From contig JADYYK010000019.1 in assembly GCA_020853705.1 (NCBI GenBank), positions 1-64,000 on the forward strand: a DNA stretch of 64,000 nucleotides, in the 5' to 3' direction. The position numbers and the translations under genes are program-made. A model generated the notes under the pieces. The model worked only from the letters and a program-made list of their open reading frames with translations, was not told the origin of the DNA and ran no database searches. The stretch comes from Deltaproteobacteria bacterium (GTDB lineage Bacteria > Myxococcota_A > Polyangia > Haliangiales > JADYYK01). Shown here one piece after another: positions 9,210-17,297 of the stretch (position 1 is its first letter; every line of letters begins with the position of its first letter).

Positions 9210-11098
9210 CAGCGGTAGGGCGAGGCCTGGTCGCGTAGCAGGAGCGCCAGCTCGGCGAGGGTGTCGAGGCGGGGCAGCAGGGGGCGCGGATCGGTGGGGG
9301 TGGCGTCGAGGTGCAGCGCGACGCTGTGGGCGGTGATGGTGAGGGTCGCCTCGTCGTCGTCGCGGGCAGCGGCGACGGTGGTGGTGGTGGGGGTGGTGGT
9401 CGCGGTGTCGGCGGGGGCGGCGCTGGGCGTGTCGGGGTGGCTGCCCGAGATGCAGCGGGGCAGCAGGGCGGCGGCGGCGGCGGGTAGCTCGGCGGCGCTG
9501 GCGGGGATGCGGGTCTGGTGCCACTCGGGCGCCAGCGGGTGCGGCAGGGTGACCTCGAGGGTCATGCCGGGGAGCTGGCTGCCGTCGCCGTCGCTCCAGT
9601 CGGCGCGCAGGGCGATGGCGAGGCCGCGCAGCTGACCGGTGATGGACATGTCGGCGGTCTCCAGCGTGCCGCCGATGCTGTCGGTGAGGGCGCGCCAGGC
9701 CGGCACGTGGCTGACCAGCAGGGCGGGGGGCGGCACCGCCAGGCGGGCGTCGGCGAGCGCGCGGGCCAGGTCGCCCAGCGTGGTGGCGAACTCGACCAGG
9801 CGGGCCTCGTGCTGGCCGGCGTCGGCGAGCACGAAGCGGGCGCAGGTGTCGCTCAGCGAGGCCTCGGGCAGGCGGCGCAGCACCGGGGCCAGGGCGCGCA
9901 GGAGGGTCAGGGCCTGGCGGCGCTCGCGGGCGTGGATGGCGTAGCGGGGATCCTCGCCGTCGACGTCGTCGGGGGCCAGGCCGCGCGGGCCGCGCAGGAG
10001 GTGATCGCGCGGCTCGACGTGCAGGCCCAGGCGCAGCGAGCGCGGCGCCAGCTCGCCCACCAGCTTGCGCCGGGCGCCTCGGCGTTCTTGACTGATTGTC
10101 AACATACTGCCCGCGATCGCACCGCGCAATTCACCATCGCGGTGCTCGAGGCCGAGCTTGGTCGCGACCTTGTCCCAGAGCGAGCGCACCCGCTCGCTGC
10201 CGATCACGGGCGGCGCCACGCGGGCCTGCGGCGGCAGCGCGGCGCCCTGGCTGGCCAGCATGTGCAGCGGCAGGCGGACCACCAGGTTGCCGACGTCGGT
10301 GTAGGCGCGCGCCTCCAGCCGCCACTCCAGCGCGCCCAGGCGCGACTTGAAGCTGGGCGTGAGGCCGCGCGGCAGCGTGACCTCGAAGGGCGTGGGCTGG
10401 CCGTCGGCGCTGGCCAGCGTCAGCGCCGGGAAGGCGAAGCGCTGCGACTCGGGGTCGGCGTCGTCCGCGGCGATGCGCGGCCGTTCGTAGCCGATGAGCG
10501 CCAACTCGCAGCCGCGGCGTGCGCCGGTGGGCACGTTGGACAGCGCCAGCGCGCCGGTCAGGACGTCGCCGGCGGCGACCACGCTGGCGCCCAGCGAGAT
10601 CTCCAGCAGCGGCTCGTCGCTGATCGCGGCCCCGGCGGCGCCGGCGCTGGAGCCGCGCTCGGGGCGCGCGCTGGCCGCGCTGTGCGGCTGGCCCGGGCGG
10701 GTCAGCGCGCTGGGTGGTGCGTCGAGGGTCACCGTCCAGGACGACACGGTGTCGGTCCTGCGGCGCTGAAGGACGCGGGCCTCGACGACGTACAGCACGT
10801 CGAGGGCGGTGCCGTCATGGCTGGGCGGCAAGGCCGGCGGCAAGGCGAAGCTGACCTGCAGCTGCTGACGCCCGGGCGGCAGCAGGCTGAGCGGGATGGT
10901 CTGCTCGAGGTCGAGCAGCTCGTGGCTGTCGGCCAGCTCTCCGCGGTCGAAGCGCTCGCGGCCGGTCAGGCGCAGGCGGACGCCGCTGACCGGGACGGCC
11001 TCGGCGCAGTCGATGATGAGGGTGACGGTGAAGGTGTGACCGGGGCGACCGCGGGGCGCGGGCAGCGCCAGGCGAGGCCTGGGCCTCAGCAGCGCCAT
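9209..11098 (-). CDS. Arrestin-like domain protein A (paralogue of B)
   Basis: 629 residues from ATG at 11098, overlapping the stop of the M20 gene as TGATG. The N-terminus forms a predicted beta-sandwich (HTFTVTLIIDCAEAVPVSG, VRLRLTGRERFDRG) followed by a Ser/Ala-rich linker and a second sandwich (LLEISLGASVVAAGDVLTG). The C-terminal half aligns by eye with gene B (LWDKVATKLGLEHRDGELRG; ARFVLADAGQHEARLVEFA; terminal SPYR). It differs by a Thr-rich low-complexity insert (TATTTPTTTTVAA) encoded at ~9365-9415. A tandem duplication best explains the pair. The product is probably cytoplasmic, since no signal peptide or membrane span is evident. Confidence 0.75.
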   Translation of the reverse strand: MALLRPRPRLALPAPRGRPGHTFTVTLIIDCAEAVPVSGVRLRLTGRERFDRGELADSHELLDLEQTIPLSLLPPGRQQLQVSFALPPALPPSHDGTALDVLYVVEARVLQRRRTDTVSSWTVTLDAPPSALTRPGQPHSAASARPERGSSAGAAGAAISDEPLLEISLGASVVAAGDVLTGALALSNVPTGARRGCELALIGYERPRIAADDADPESQRFAFPALTLASADGQPTPFEVTLPRGLTPSFKSRLGALEWRLEARAYTDVGNLVVRLPLHMLASQGAALPPQARVAPPVIGSERVRSLWDKVATKLGLEHRDGELRGAIAGSMLTISQERRGARRKLVGELAPRSLRLGLHVEPRDHLLRGPRGLAPDDVDGEDPRYAIHARERRQALTLLRALAPVLRRLPEASLSDTCARFVLADAGQHEARLVEFATTLGDLARALADARLAVPPPALLVSHVPAWRALTDSIGGTLETADMSITGQLRGLAIALRADWSDGDGSQLPGMTLEVTLPHPLAPEWHQTRIPASAAELPAAAAALLPRCISGSHPDTPSAAPADTATTTPTTTTVAAARDDDEATLTITAHSVALHLDATPTDPRPLLPRLDTLAELALLLRDQASPYR

Positions 11099-12501
11099 CA
11101 GGCGGGCAGGCTGGCGATGACCTCGGCGACGCAGCAGGTCAGGTGCTCGCCGGTGGCCACGTGCAGGAACTCGTTGGGGCCGTGGGCGTTGGACTCGGGG
11201 CCGAGCACGCCGGTGATGAGGAACTGGGTCTTGGGGAAGCGCTCGCCCAGCATGGCCATGAAGGGGATCGAGCCGCCCTCGCCCATGGCCGCGGGGGCCT
11301 GGCCGAAGTAGGCCTTCGACGCCGAGTCGGTGGCCTCGGCCAGCCAGGGTGCGGTGGGCGGCGCGTCCCAGCCCGGCGAGCACTTCTCGGAGCTGAAGCT
11401 CACGCGCGCGCCGTAGGGCGGATCCTTCTCGAGCAGGCGCTTGACCGCGGCGGTGGCCGCCTCGCCGTCGCACGAGGGCGGGATGCGGATCGACAGCTTG
11501 AGCGCGGAGAACGGGCGCAGCACATTGCCACCGGCCTCGAGCGCGGGCAGGCCGGCGGCGGCGGTGACCGACAGGGCCGGGCGCCAGGTGCGGTTGAGCA
11601 TGAGCTCGGCGGTGTCGCCGGCGACCGGGCCCATGCCGGGCGCCCAGGGGAAGCGCAGGAAGGTCTCCTTGCCCAGGACCTGGGCCGACACGCTGGCCTC
11701 GGCGACCCGGCCGGGCGGGATGGTGACGTGCAGCTCGCGCGGGCGCAGCTCGCCGGTGGCCGCGTCCTCCAGGCGATCGAGCAAGTGGCGGATGACGCGG
11801 AAGCTGGACGGCACCACGCCGCTGGCGTCGCCGGAGTGCACACCCTCGCGCAGGACCTCGACGCGCAGGTCGCCGACCACCAGGCCGCGCAGCGAGGTGG
11901 TGGTCCACATGCGCTCGTAGTCGCCGCAGCCAGAGTCCAGGCAGATGACCAGCTCGGGGATGCCGATGCGCGCGGCGTGGGCCTCGATGTGCGCGGGCAG
12001 GTCGGGCGAGCCGCTCTCCTCGCTGCACTCGATGATGACGCACAGGCGCGGGTGCGGGATGTTCTGCTGCTGCAGCGCCTCGATGGCGGCGACCGAGGCG
12101 AACACGGCGTAGCCGTCGTCGGCGGCGCCGCGGCCATACAGGCGGCCGTCGCGGTCGACCGGGGTCCACGGGCCGAGGCCCTCGCGCCAGCCGTCGAAGG
12201 GTGGCTGCTTGTCGAGGTGTCCATACATCATGACGTTTCCGCCGCGGGTTCCGGCGACGTCGATCATCAGGACCGGGGTGCGGCCGGGCAGCCGCAAGAT
12301 GTCGACCGTGGCGCCGCGCAGCTTGCGGCTGACCACCCAGTCGCGCGCCAGGGTGATGGCGCGGTCCATGTGGCCGTGGACCTCCCAGGCGGGATCGAAG
12401 ATCGGGCTCTGGTTGGGGATGCGGATGTAGTCGCGCAGCGCGGGCAGGATGCTGCTCTGCCAGACGTCGTGGATGAGCGGCTGGGTCTTGGCCTTGTCCA
12501 T
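11098..12501 (-). CDS. M20 family metallodipeptidase
   Basis: 467 residues from ATG at 12501. The M20 dizinc aminoacylase/dipeptidase family is recognised by MMYGHLDKQPPF (first zinc His with the catalytic Asp two residues later), GRGAADDGYAVF (bridging Asp), IIECSEESGS (catalytic Glu-Glu), ICLDSGCGDY and the late SNAHGPNEFLH (zinc His). The GEGGSIPFMAML segment is typical of the carnosinase/CNDP-like branch. It hydrolyses dipeptides or related amides in the cytoplasm; the exact substrate is unknown. It heads the minus-strand unit with the two arrestin-like genes and is divergent from the lipase, sharing the 63 bp region that carries the palindrome. Confidence 0.92.
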   Translation of the reverse strand: MDKAKTQPLIHDVWQSSILPALRDYIRIPNQSPIFDPAWEVHGHMDRAITLARDWVVSRKLRGATVDILRLPGRTPVLMIDVAGTRGGNVMMYGHLDKQPPFDGWREGLGPWTPVDRDGRLYGRGAADDGYAVFASVAAIEALQQQNIPHPRLCVIIECSEESGSPDLPAHIEAHAARIGIPELVICLDSGCGDYERMWTTTSLRGLVVGDLRVEVLREGVHSGDASGVVPSSFRVIRHLLDRLEDAATGELRPRELHVTIPPGRVAEASVSAQVLGKETFLRFPWAPGMGPVAGDTAELMLNRTWRPALSVTAAAGLPALEAGGNVLRPFSALKLSIRIPPSCDGEAATAAVKRLLEKDPPYGARVSFSSEKCSPGWDAPPTAPWLAEATDSASKAYFGQAPAAMGEGGSIPFMAMLGERFPKTQFLITGVLGPESNAHGPNEFLHVATGEHLTCCVAEVIASLPA

Positions 12502-12523
12502 GCGCGGGATGGTAGGTGAAAAC

Positions 12524-12546
12524 AATTTGCCGAGTATCGGCAAATT
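12524..12546. promoter_or_regulatory. Perfect inverted repeat, probable operator
   Basis: Arms AATTTGCCGA and TCGGCAAATT are exact reverse complements, separated by GTA. The element sits in the intergenic space between the divergent M20 peptidase (start 12501) and lipase (start 12565) genes, in a strikingly AT-rich island. Ten-base arms with a short spacer fit a homodimeric repressor such as a TetR protein, and a TetR gene lies at 14115, directly downstream of the lipase. Binding by that regulator is inferred. Confidence 0.7.
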
Positions 12547-12564
12547 TATGTTAGAAGGGCGGCG

Positions 12565-14118
12565 ATGGTGAAGCACGGACGACCGGGTGGGTGGGCGACG
12601 CGGCTGCTGCTGGCGCTGCTGGGTGGCGCGGCGGGCTGCGAAGCGGCGGCGCCGGGGGCTGGGCCGGGGCCGGGCGAGCCGGATGGCGCGGTCGCGACGC
12701 GGGATGGCGCGCTGGCGCAGCCCACGGTGGACGCGGCGGCGACGCCGACGCTGGACGGCGCGCTGGCCCAGCTGGACGCGGCGCCGGTGCTGTGGCAGCT
12801 GGTCGGCGACCTGCCGGTGCTGGCCTGTGGTGACAGCGCGGACAGCGTATATGTGACGCCGGGCGGGCTGCCCGTGATGTCGCCGGCGCGGCGGGGCGAG
12901 GTGGTGCGCTGCGCGGCGGCGGGGATGCTCGACGAGGCCACGGTGCGGCGCGAGCTCGACGGCGCGGGCGCCGGGGCCAGCGCGGTGGCGGCGGCGGGCG
13001 CGGTCACGGTGTGGAACCTGTCGTACCGGACCCTGCGCGGCGACGGCAGCGCGGGGATCACCAGCGCGCGCGTGTATCTGCCGCGGGTGCCGCGGCTGGC
13101 GCGCCCCGGGGCGGGCGTGCCGCTGGTGGTGGTGGGCCACCCGACCACCGGGCTCGCCGACCTGTGTGCGCCGTCGCGTGACGCCGCCGCGCTGCGTGAT
13201 CTGGCGCTGCCCTGGGCGGCGCTGGGCTATCCGACCATCGCACCCGATCATGCAGGCCTGGGCACCGAGGGGGTGCACGCGTATCTCGACGGGCGCGACG
13301 CCGGCCAGGTCATGCTGGACGGCGCGCGCGCGCTGCGCCGGCTGCTGGGGCCAGGGCTGGGTGATGACGTGCTGGTGGTGGGCTACAGCCAGGGCGGCGG
13401 CTCGGCGCTGTCGGCGCAGGCGCTGGAGCGGAGCTATGGCACCGAGGGCAAGCTGCGCGGCGTCATCGGCTTCGCGCCCGAGTGGCCGACGCGGCTGAAC
13501 GCGTTCGGCTATGTCGATCTGCTGCGCAACCCCGGCGGGCTGACCATCTTCACCGGGGTGTCGAAGGTCGCCATCACGGTGCTGCGCCAGTACGCCTGGT
13601 TCGGCATGACGCGCGGCGAGGCGGCGGCGGGCGACGGCTTCCCGGCCGCCGAGCGGGCGTCGATCGTTCAGGCGGTTGACGGGCAGTGTCTGCTCCCCTT
13701 GGGCGGCATCCTGCAGGCCAACCAGCCGCGCATCGGCGAGCTGACCGACGAGGCGCTACGCACCTCGCTGCTGGCCTGCATCGACGGCGGCGCGGGCGCG
13801 CCCGGCTGTGTCGAGCCGGGGGCCAGCTTCCATGCCTTCCTGCAGGGCAACATCCTGCACGGCGATCCCGGGGGGGCGCCGATCCTGTACATCCAGGGGC
13901 TGGCGGACCAGATCCTGCCTGCCGCCGAGGAGGCCGCGTGCAACCTGGCCGCGCTGCGCGCCGACGGGGTCAGCCCCGAGGTGTGCAGCGATGGCGCCGC
14001 CACCCACGCGACGGTGCTGGGGCGCAACCTGGCGCACGCGCTGGCCTGGGGCCAGGCGGTGCTGGCCGGGACCTCGCGCCCGGCCTGTGCATCGGCGAGC
14101 CTGCCGGCGTGTCGGTGA
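12565..14118 (+). CDS. Secreted lipase-type alpha/beta hydrolase lipoprotein
   Basis: 517 residues. The N-terminus is a signal sequence with a lipobox-like LLGGAAGC, followed by an Asp/Ala/Pro-rich tether, so the enzyme is probably membrane-anchored outside the cytoplasm. The hydrolase domain shows VVVGHPTTG, the nucleophile elbow VVGYSQGGGSAL, the acid region YIQGLADQILP, and a final His in DGAATHATVL. This arrangement is typical of secretory lipases (LIP family), which cleave esters or triacylglycerols. It is divergent from the M20 dipeptidase across the palindromic operator. The TetR gene overlaps its stop codon, so it is likely regulated by that repressor. Confidence 0.82.
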   Translation: MVKHGRPGGWATRLLLALLGGAAGCEAAAPGAGPGPGEPDGAVATRDGALAQPTVDAAATPTLDGALAQLDAAPVLWQLVGDLPVLACGDSADSVYVTPGGLPVMSPARRGEVVRCAAAGMLDEATVRRELDGAGAGASAVAAAGAVTVWNLSYRTLRGDGSAGITSARVYLPRVPRLARPGAGVPLVVVGHPTTGLADLCAPSRDAAALRDLALPWAALGYPTIAPDHAGLGTEGVHAYLDGRDAGQVMLDGARALRRLLGPGLGDDVLVVGYSQGGGSALSAQALERSYGTEGKLRGVIGFAPEWPTRLNAFGYVDLLRNPGGLTIFTGVSKVAITVLRQYAWFGMTRGEAAAGDGFPAAERASIVQAVDGQCLLPLGGILQANQPRIGELTDEALRTSLLACIDGGAGAPGCVEPGASFHAFLQGNILHGDPGGAPILYIQGLADQILPAAEEAACNLAALRADGVSPEVCSDGAATHATVLGRNLAHALAWGQAVLAGTSRPACASASLPACR

Positions 14119-14741
14119 AGAGCGTGGCGCGGGTGGCGCAGCGCCGGGCGCGCGCCGACGGCCAGCCCGACGGGCGCCACGAGCGCACCCGGCGCACGCG
14201 CGCGGCCATCGTGCAGGCGCTGTTCGAGCTGACCGAGGCTGGCGAGCTGGAGCCGACGGCGCAGGCCATCGCGGAGCGCGCCGGCGTCGCGGTGCGCTCG
14301 ATCCGGCAGCACTTCGTGTCGCGCGAGCAGCTGTTCCTGGCCGCCGCGGAGGTGCACGCCCGGCGCAGCCTGGCGGCGCGTCCCACGGTCGACCTCGCGC
14401 TGGCGGCGCCGGCGCGGGTGGCCGCCTTCGCGGCGCTGCGTGGGCGCGAGCTGGAGTCCACGCGCGCGCTCAGGCGCGCGGTCGGGCTGGTCGAGCATCG
14501 CTCGTCGATCATCGCTCAGGCGGCGCGCCAGCTCGGCGCGTTGCGCCGGCGCGAGGTGGCGCAGAGCTTCGCCCGCGAGCTGGCGACGGCCCCGGCCGCG
14601 GCGCGGCGTGGCCTGCTGGACCGGCTCGACGCGGTGAGCACAGGCAAGCTGTGGGATGTGCTGCGCGGCGAGCTCGGCCTGTCCGCGACGGCCGCCGAGC
14701 GCCAGCTGGCGGAGCTCGTGGGCGCCATCCTGGGTGTATGA
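14115..14741 (+). CDS. TetR-family transcriptional regulator
   Basis: 208 residues from a GTG whose GTGA overlaps the lipase stop codon; another GTG lies at 14109. The N-terminal helix-turn-helix is visible as TRAAIVQALFELTEAGELEP followed by TAQAIAERAGVAVRSIRQHF and VSREQLFLAAAEV, the TetR pattern. The C-terminal ligand-binding half is Ala/Arg-rich and unassigned. TetR proteins usually repress adjacent divergent promoters through short palindromes. The 12524-12546 palindrome, at the promoter of its own probable operon, is the natural candidate. Ligand unknown. Confidence 0.85.
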   Translation: MKSVARVAQRRARADGQPDGRHERTRRTRAAIVQALFELTEAGELEPTAQAIAERAGVAVRSIRQHFVSREQLFLAAAEVHARRSLAARPTVDLALAAPARVAAFAALRGRELESTRALRRAVGLVEHRSSIIAQAARQLGALRRREVAQSFARELATAPAAARRGLLDRLDAVSTGKLWDVLRGELGLSATAAERQLAELVGAILGV

Positions 14742-14750
14742 TCCGCGGGC

Positions 14751-17297
14751 GTGTCCTCGCGTGAACCAGACGTGTCACCCACCGTGCTGGGCCGGCCCGG
14801 GGCGGATCTGGCGCATGACGACACCGCGGCGCCGACGCCGCCCGACCTCGCCGGGCTAGGCAGCGCGGCCACCGCGGCGCCCGACGACTCGGCGCCGACC
14901 GGGACCGGGACCGGCCCGCAGCGCGCGCCGACGCCGCGCGGCAGCACCGCGAGGCCCGACCATGACGACCTGGTCGCGGTCGATCCGGCGCACTATGTGA
15001 TGGGCTTCGAGATCGCGCGCGGCGGCATGGGGCGCATCGTGGCGGCGCGCGATCGGCGCCTCAGGCGCCCGGTCGCGGTCAAGGAGCTCCTGCCCGGCAC
15101 CGGCGGGGACGCGCGGCGCTTCGAGCGCGAGGCGCTGATCACGGCGCGCCTGCAGCACCCGTCGATCGTGCGCCTGTACGAGGCCGGGCGCTGGGACACC
15201 GGGCGTCCGTTCTACGCCATGGAGATGGTCAGCGGGCGCTCGTTCGATCGCGTCATCGCCGAGGCGCGCACGCTGGACGCGCGGCTGGCGCTGCTGCCAC
15301 ACATGATCGCGGTGGCCGAGGCGCTGGCCTATGCCCACGCGCAGCACATCGTGCACCGCGATCTCAAGCCGTCCAACGTGCTGGTCGGCGCCTTCGGGCA
15401 GACCGTGGTGATCGACTGGGGGCTGGCCAAGGATCTGCTCGGCGAGGCCGACTCCGGGGCGTCGCTGAGCGCGCCCACGCCGACGCCGCTGCCCGCGCAG
15501 CCCTCGGTGCCCGAGCCGGGGCTGACCATGGCGGGCTCGATCATGGGCACGCCGGCGTACATGGCGCCCGAGCAGGCGCGCGGCGAGCCGGTCTCTGAGC
15601 GCGCCGACGTGTATGCGCTGGGTGCGCTGCTGTACTCGATGCTGGCCGGGCACGCGCCCTTCCGCGGCGACAGCTCGGACGAGGTCCTGCGCGCGGTGCT
15701 GGAGCGCCCGCCCGAGTCGCTGACCCGCGCGGTGCCCGGGGTGCCGCCCGAGCTGGTCGCCATCGTCGAGAAGGCGATGGCACCCGAGCTCGCGGCGCGC
15801 TACCCGACCGCCGGCGAGCTGGCCAGCGAGCTGCGCCGCTTCCAGACCGGGCAGCTGGTGGCGGCGCATCGCTACACCCGGACCTCGCTGCGCTGGCGCT
15901 GGCTGCGGCGCCACCGCGCCGTGGTCGTGACCGCGGGGTTCGCCCTGCTGGTGCTCGGGGTCATGGCGGTGCTGGGTGTGCGCAGCATCGTGGGCGCTCG
16001 CGATCGCGCCGATCACGAGCGCCGGCTGGCCCAGGCCGCCAACCGCGAGGCGCAGCGGGCGCGTCGCGCCGCCGTGCTGCGCGCCGACGAGCTGGTGCTG
16101 GCGCAGGCGCGCGCCGCGCTGCGCACCGATCCCTCGGCGTCGCTGGCCTGGCTGGGCACGCTGCCGGTGACGTCGACGGAGGCGACCTGGACCAGCGCGC
16201 GCGAGATCGCGGTCGAGGCCGCGCGCCGCGGCGTCGCCATGGTGCGCCGCGGCCACGGCGACGACATCAACGAGCTGGAGTACGGCCCCGGGGGCCAGCT
16301 GGCCTCGGGTAGCGACGACGCCACGGTGCGGCTGTGGGACGCCCGCGGCGAGGCCCGCGTGCTGCGTGGCCATGGCTCGGCGCTGGAGGTGGTGCGCTTC
16401 TCGCCCGACGGGCGCTGGCTGGTCAGCGGGGCCATGGATCAGCGCGTGATGCTGTGGCCACTGACCGGGGGCGCGGGGCGCATGCTGACCGGCCACACCG
16501 GCACGGTGCGCGCGGCGTCGTTCTCGCCCGACGGCACCCGGGTGGCGACCGGCAGCGAGGACGGCACCGTGCGGCTGTGGTCGGTCGACGTCGCGGGCAC
16601 CCCGACCGAGCTGCGCGTGGGCGCACCGGTGCGCGCCGTGAGCTGGCTGCCGGCGGGGCGGCTGGCGGTCGGCCTCGAGGATGGCCGGGTCATCCTGATC
16701 GACGAGACCGGGCGTCCGCTGTGGCGCGGCGCCGACAAGCATCGCGGCACCGTGCGCGTCATGGTGGTCAGCCCCGACGCGGCCTTCCTGTACACCGGCA
16801 GCGAGGACCACGACGCGCGGATCTGGGAGGTCGCGAGCGGCAAGTCGCGCGCGCTGAGCGGCCATGGCGACGTCATCCGCGGCGTTGATCTATCCCCGGA
16901 CGGGCGGACGCTGGCCACGGCGTCGGCCGACCACACGGTGCGCCTGTGGGACGTCGGCAGCGGCGAGGCGCGCGTGCTGTCGGGCCACGACGCCGCGGTC
17001 AAGGTGGTGCGCTTCTCGGGCGACGGCAAGCAGCTGGCGTCATCGGGCAGCGACGGTGTGGTCTGGCTGTGGGACACCGCGACCGGCGCCGGGCGACCGT
17101 TGCGCGGCCACGAGGCGGCGGTCAAGGTCATCGCCTTCAGCCCCGATGGCCACACCCTGGCCTCGGCCGGCGACGACGACACCGTGCGGGTGTGGAGCCT
17201 GCAGGGCCCCGGGCAGGCGCCCAGCGACCCGGCGGCGCTGCTGTCGTGGATGGCGGCGCAGACCAACCTGCGCGTCGAGGCGGGCGCGGTGCAGTGA
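14751..17297 (+). CDS. Ser/Thr protein kinase with WD40 repeats
   Basis: 848 residues starting at GTG 14751. A low-complexity N-terminus is followed by a Hanks-type kinase domain at residues ~80-360. Its motifs are a Gly-rich loop (IARGGMGRIVAA), PVAVKELL (Lys), HRDLKPSNVL (catalytic loop), VIDWGLA (DWG instead of DFG) and GTPAYMAPEQ. A single membrane span (VVVTAGFALLVLGVMAVLG) near residue 400 separates it from about seven WD40 blades, each closing with VRLW or a similar motif (SDDATVRLWDA, SEDGTVRLWSV, ASADHTVRLWDV). The kinase is therefore cytoplasmic and the beta-propeller is predicted on the other side of the membrane. Its TGA overlaps the ATG of the cyclase gene, implying a coupled signalling pair. 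Confidence 0.92.
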   Translation: MSSREPDVSPTVLGRPGADLAHDDTAAPTPPDLAGLGSAATAAPDDSAPTGTGTGPQRAPTPRGSTARPDHDDLVAVDPAHYVMGFEIARGGMGRIVAARDRRLRRPVAVKELLPGTGGDARRFEREALITARLQHPSIVRLYEAGRWDTGRPFYAMEMVSGRSFDRVIAEARTLDARLALLPHMIAVAEALAYAHAQHIVHRDLKPSNVLVGAFGQTVVIDWGLAKDLLGEADSGASLSAPTPTPLPAQPSVPEPGLTMAGSIMGTPAYMAPEQARGEPVSERADVYALGALLYSMLAGHAPFRGDSSDEVLRAVLERPPESLTRAVPGVPPELVAIVEKAMAPELAARYPTAGELASELRRFQTGQLVAAHRYTRTSLRWRWLRRHRAVVVTAGFALLVLGVMAVLGVRSIVGARDRADHERRLAQAANREAQRARRAAVLRADELVLAQARAALRTDPSASLAWLGTLPVTSTEATWTSAREIAVEAARRGVAMVRRGHGDDINELEYGPGGQLASGSDDATVRLWDARGEARVLRGHGSALEVVRFSPDGRWLVSGAMDQRVMLWPLTGGAGRMLTGHTGTVRAASFSPDGTRVATGSEDGTVRLWSVDVAGTPTELRVGAPVRAVSWLPAGRLAVGLEDGRVILIDETGRPLWRGADKHRGTVRVMVVSPDAAFLYTGSEDHDARIWEVASGKSRALSGHGDVIRGVDLSPDGRTLATASADHTVRLWDVGSGEARVLSGHDAAVKVVRFSGDGKQLASSGSDGVVWLWDTATGAGRPLRGHEAAVKVIAFSPDGHTLASAGDDDTVRVWSLQGPGQAPSDPAALLSWMAAQTNLRVEAGAVQ

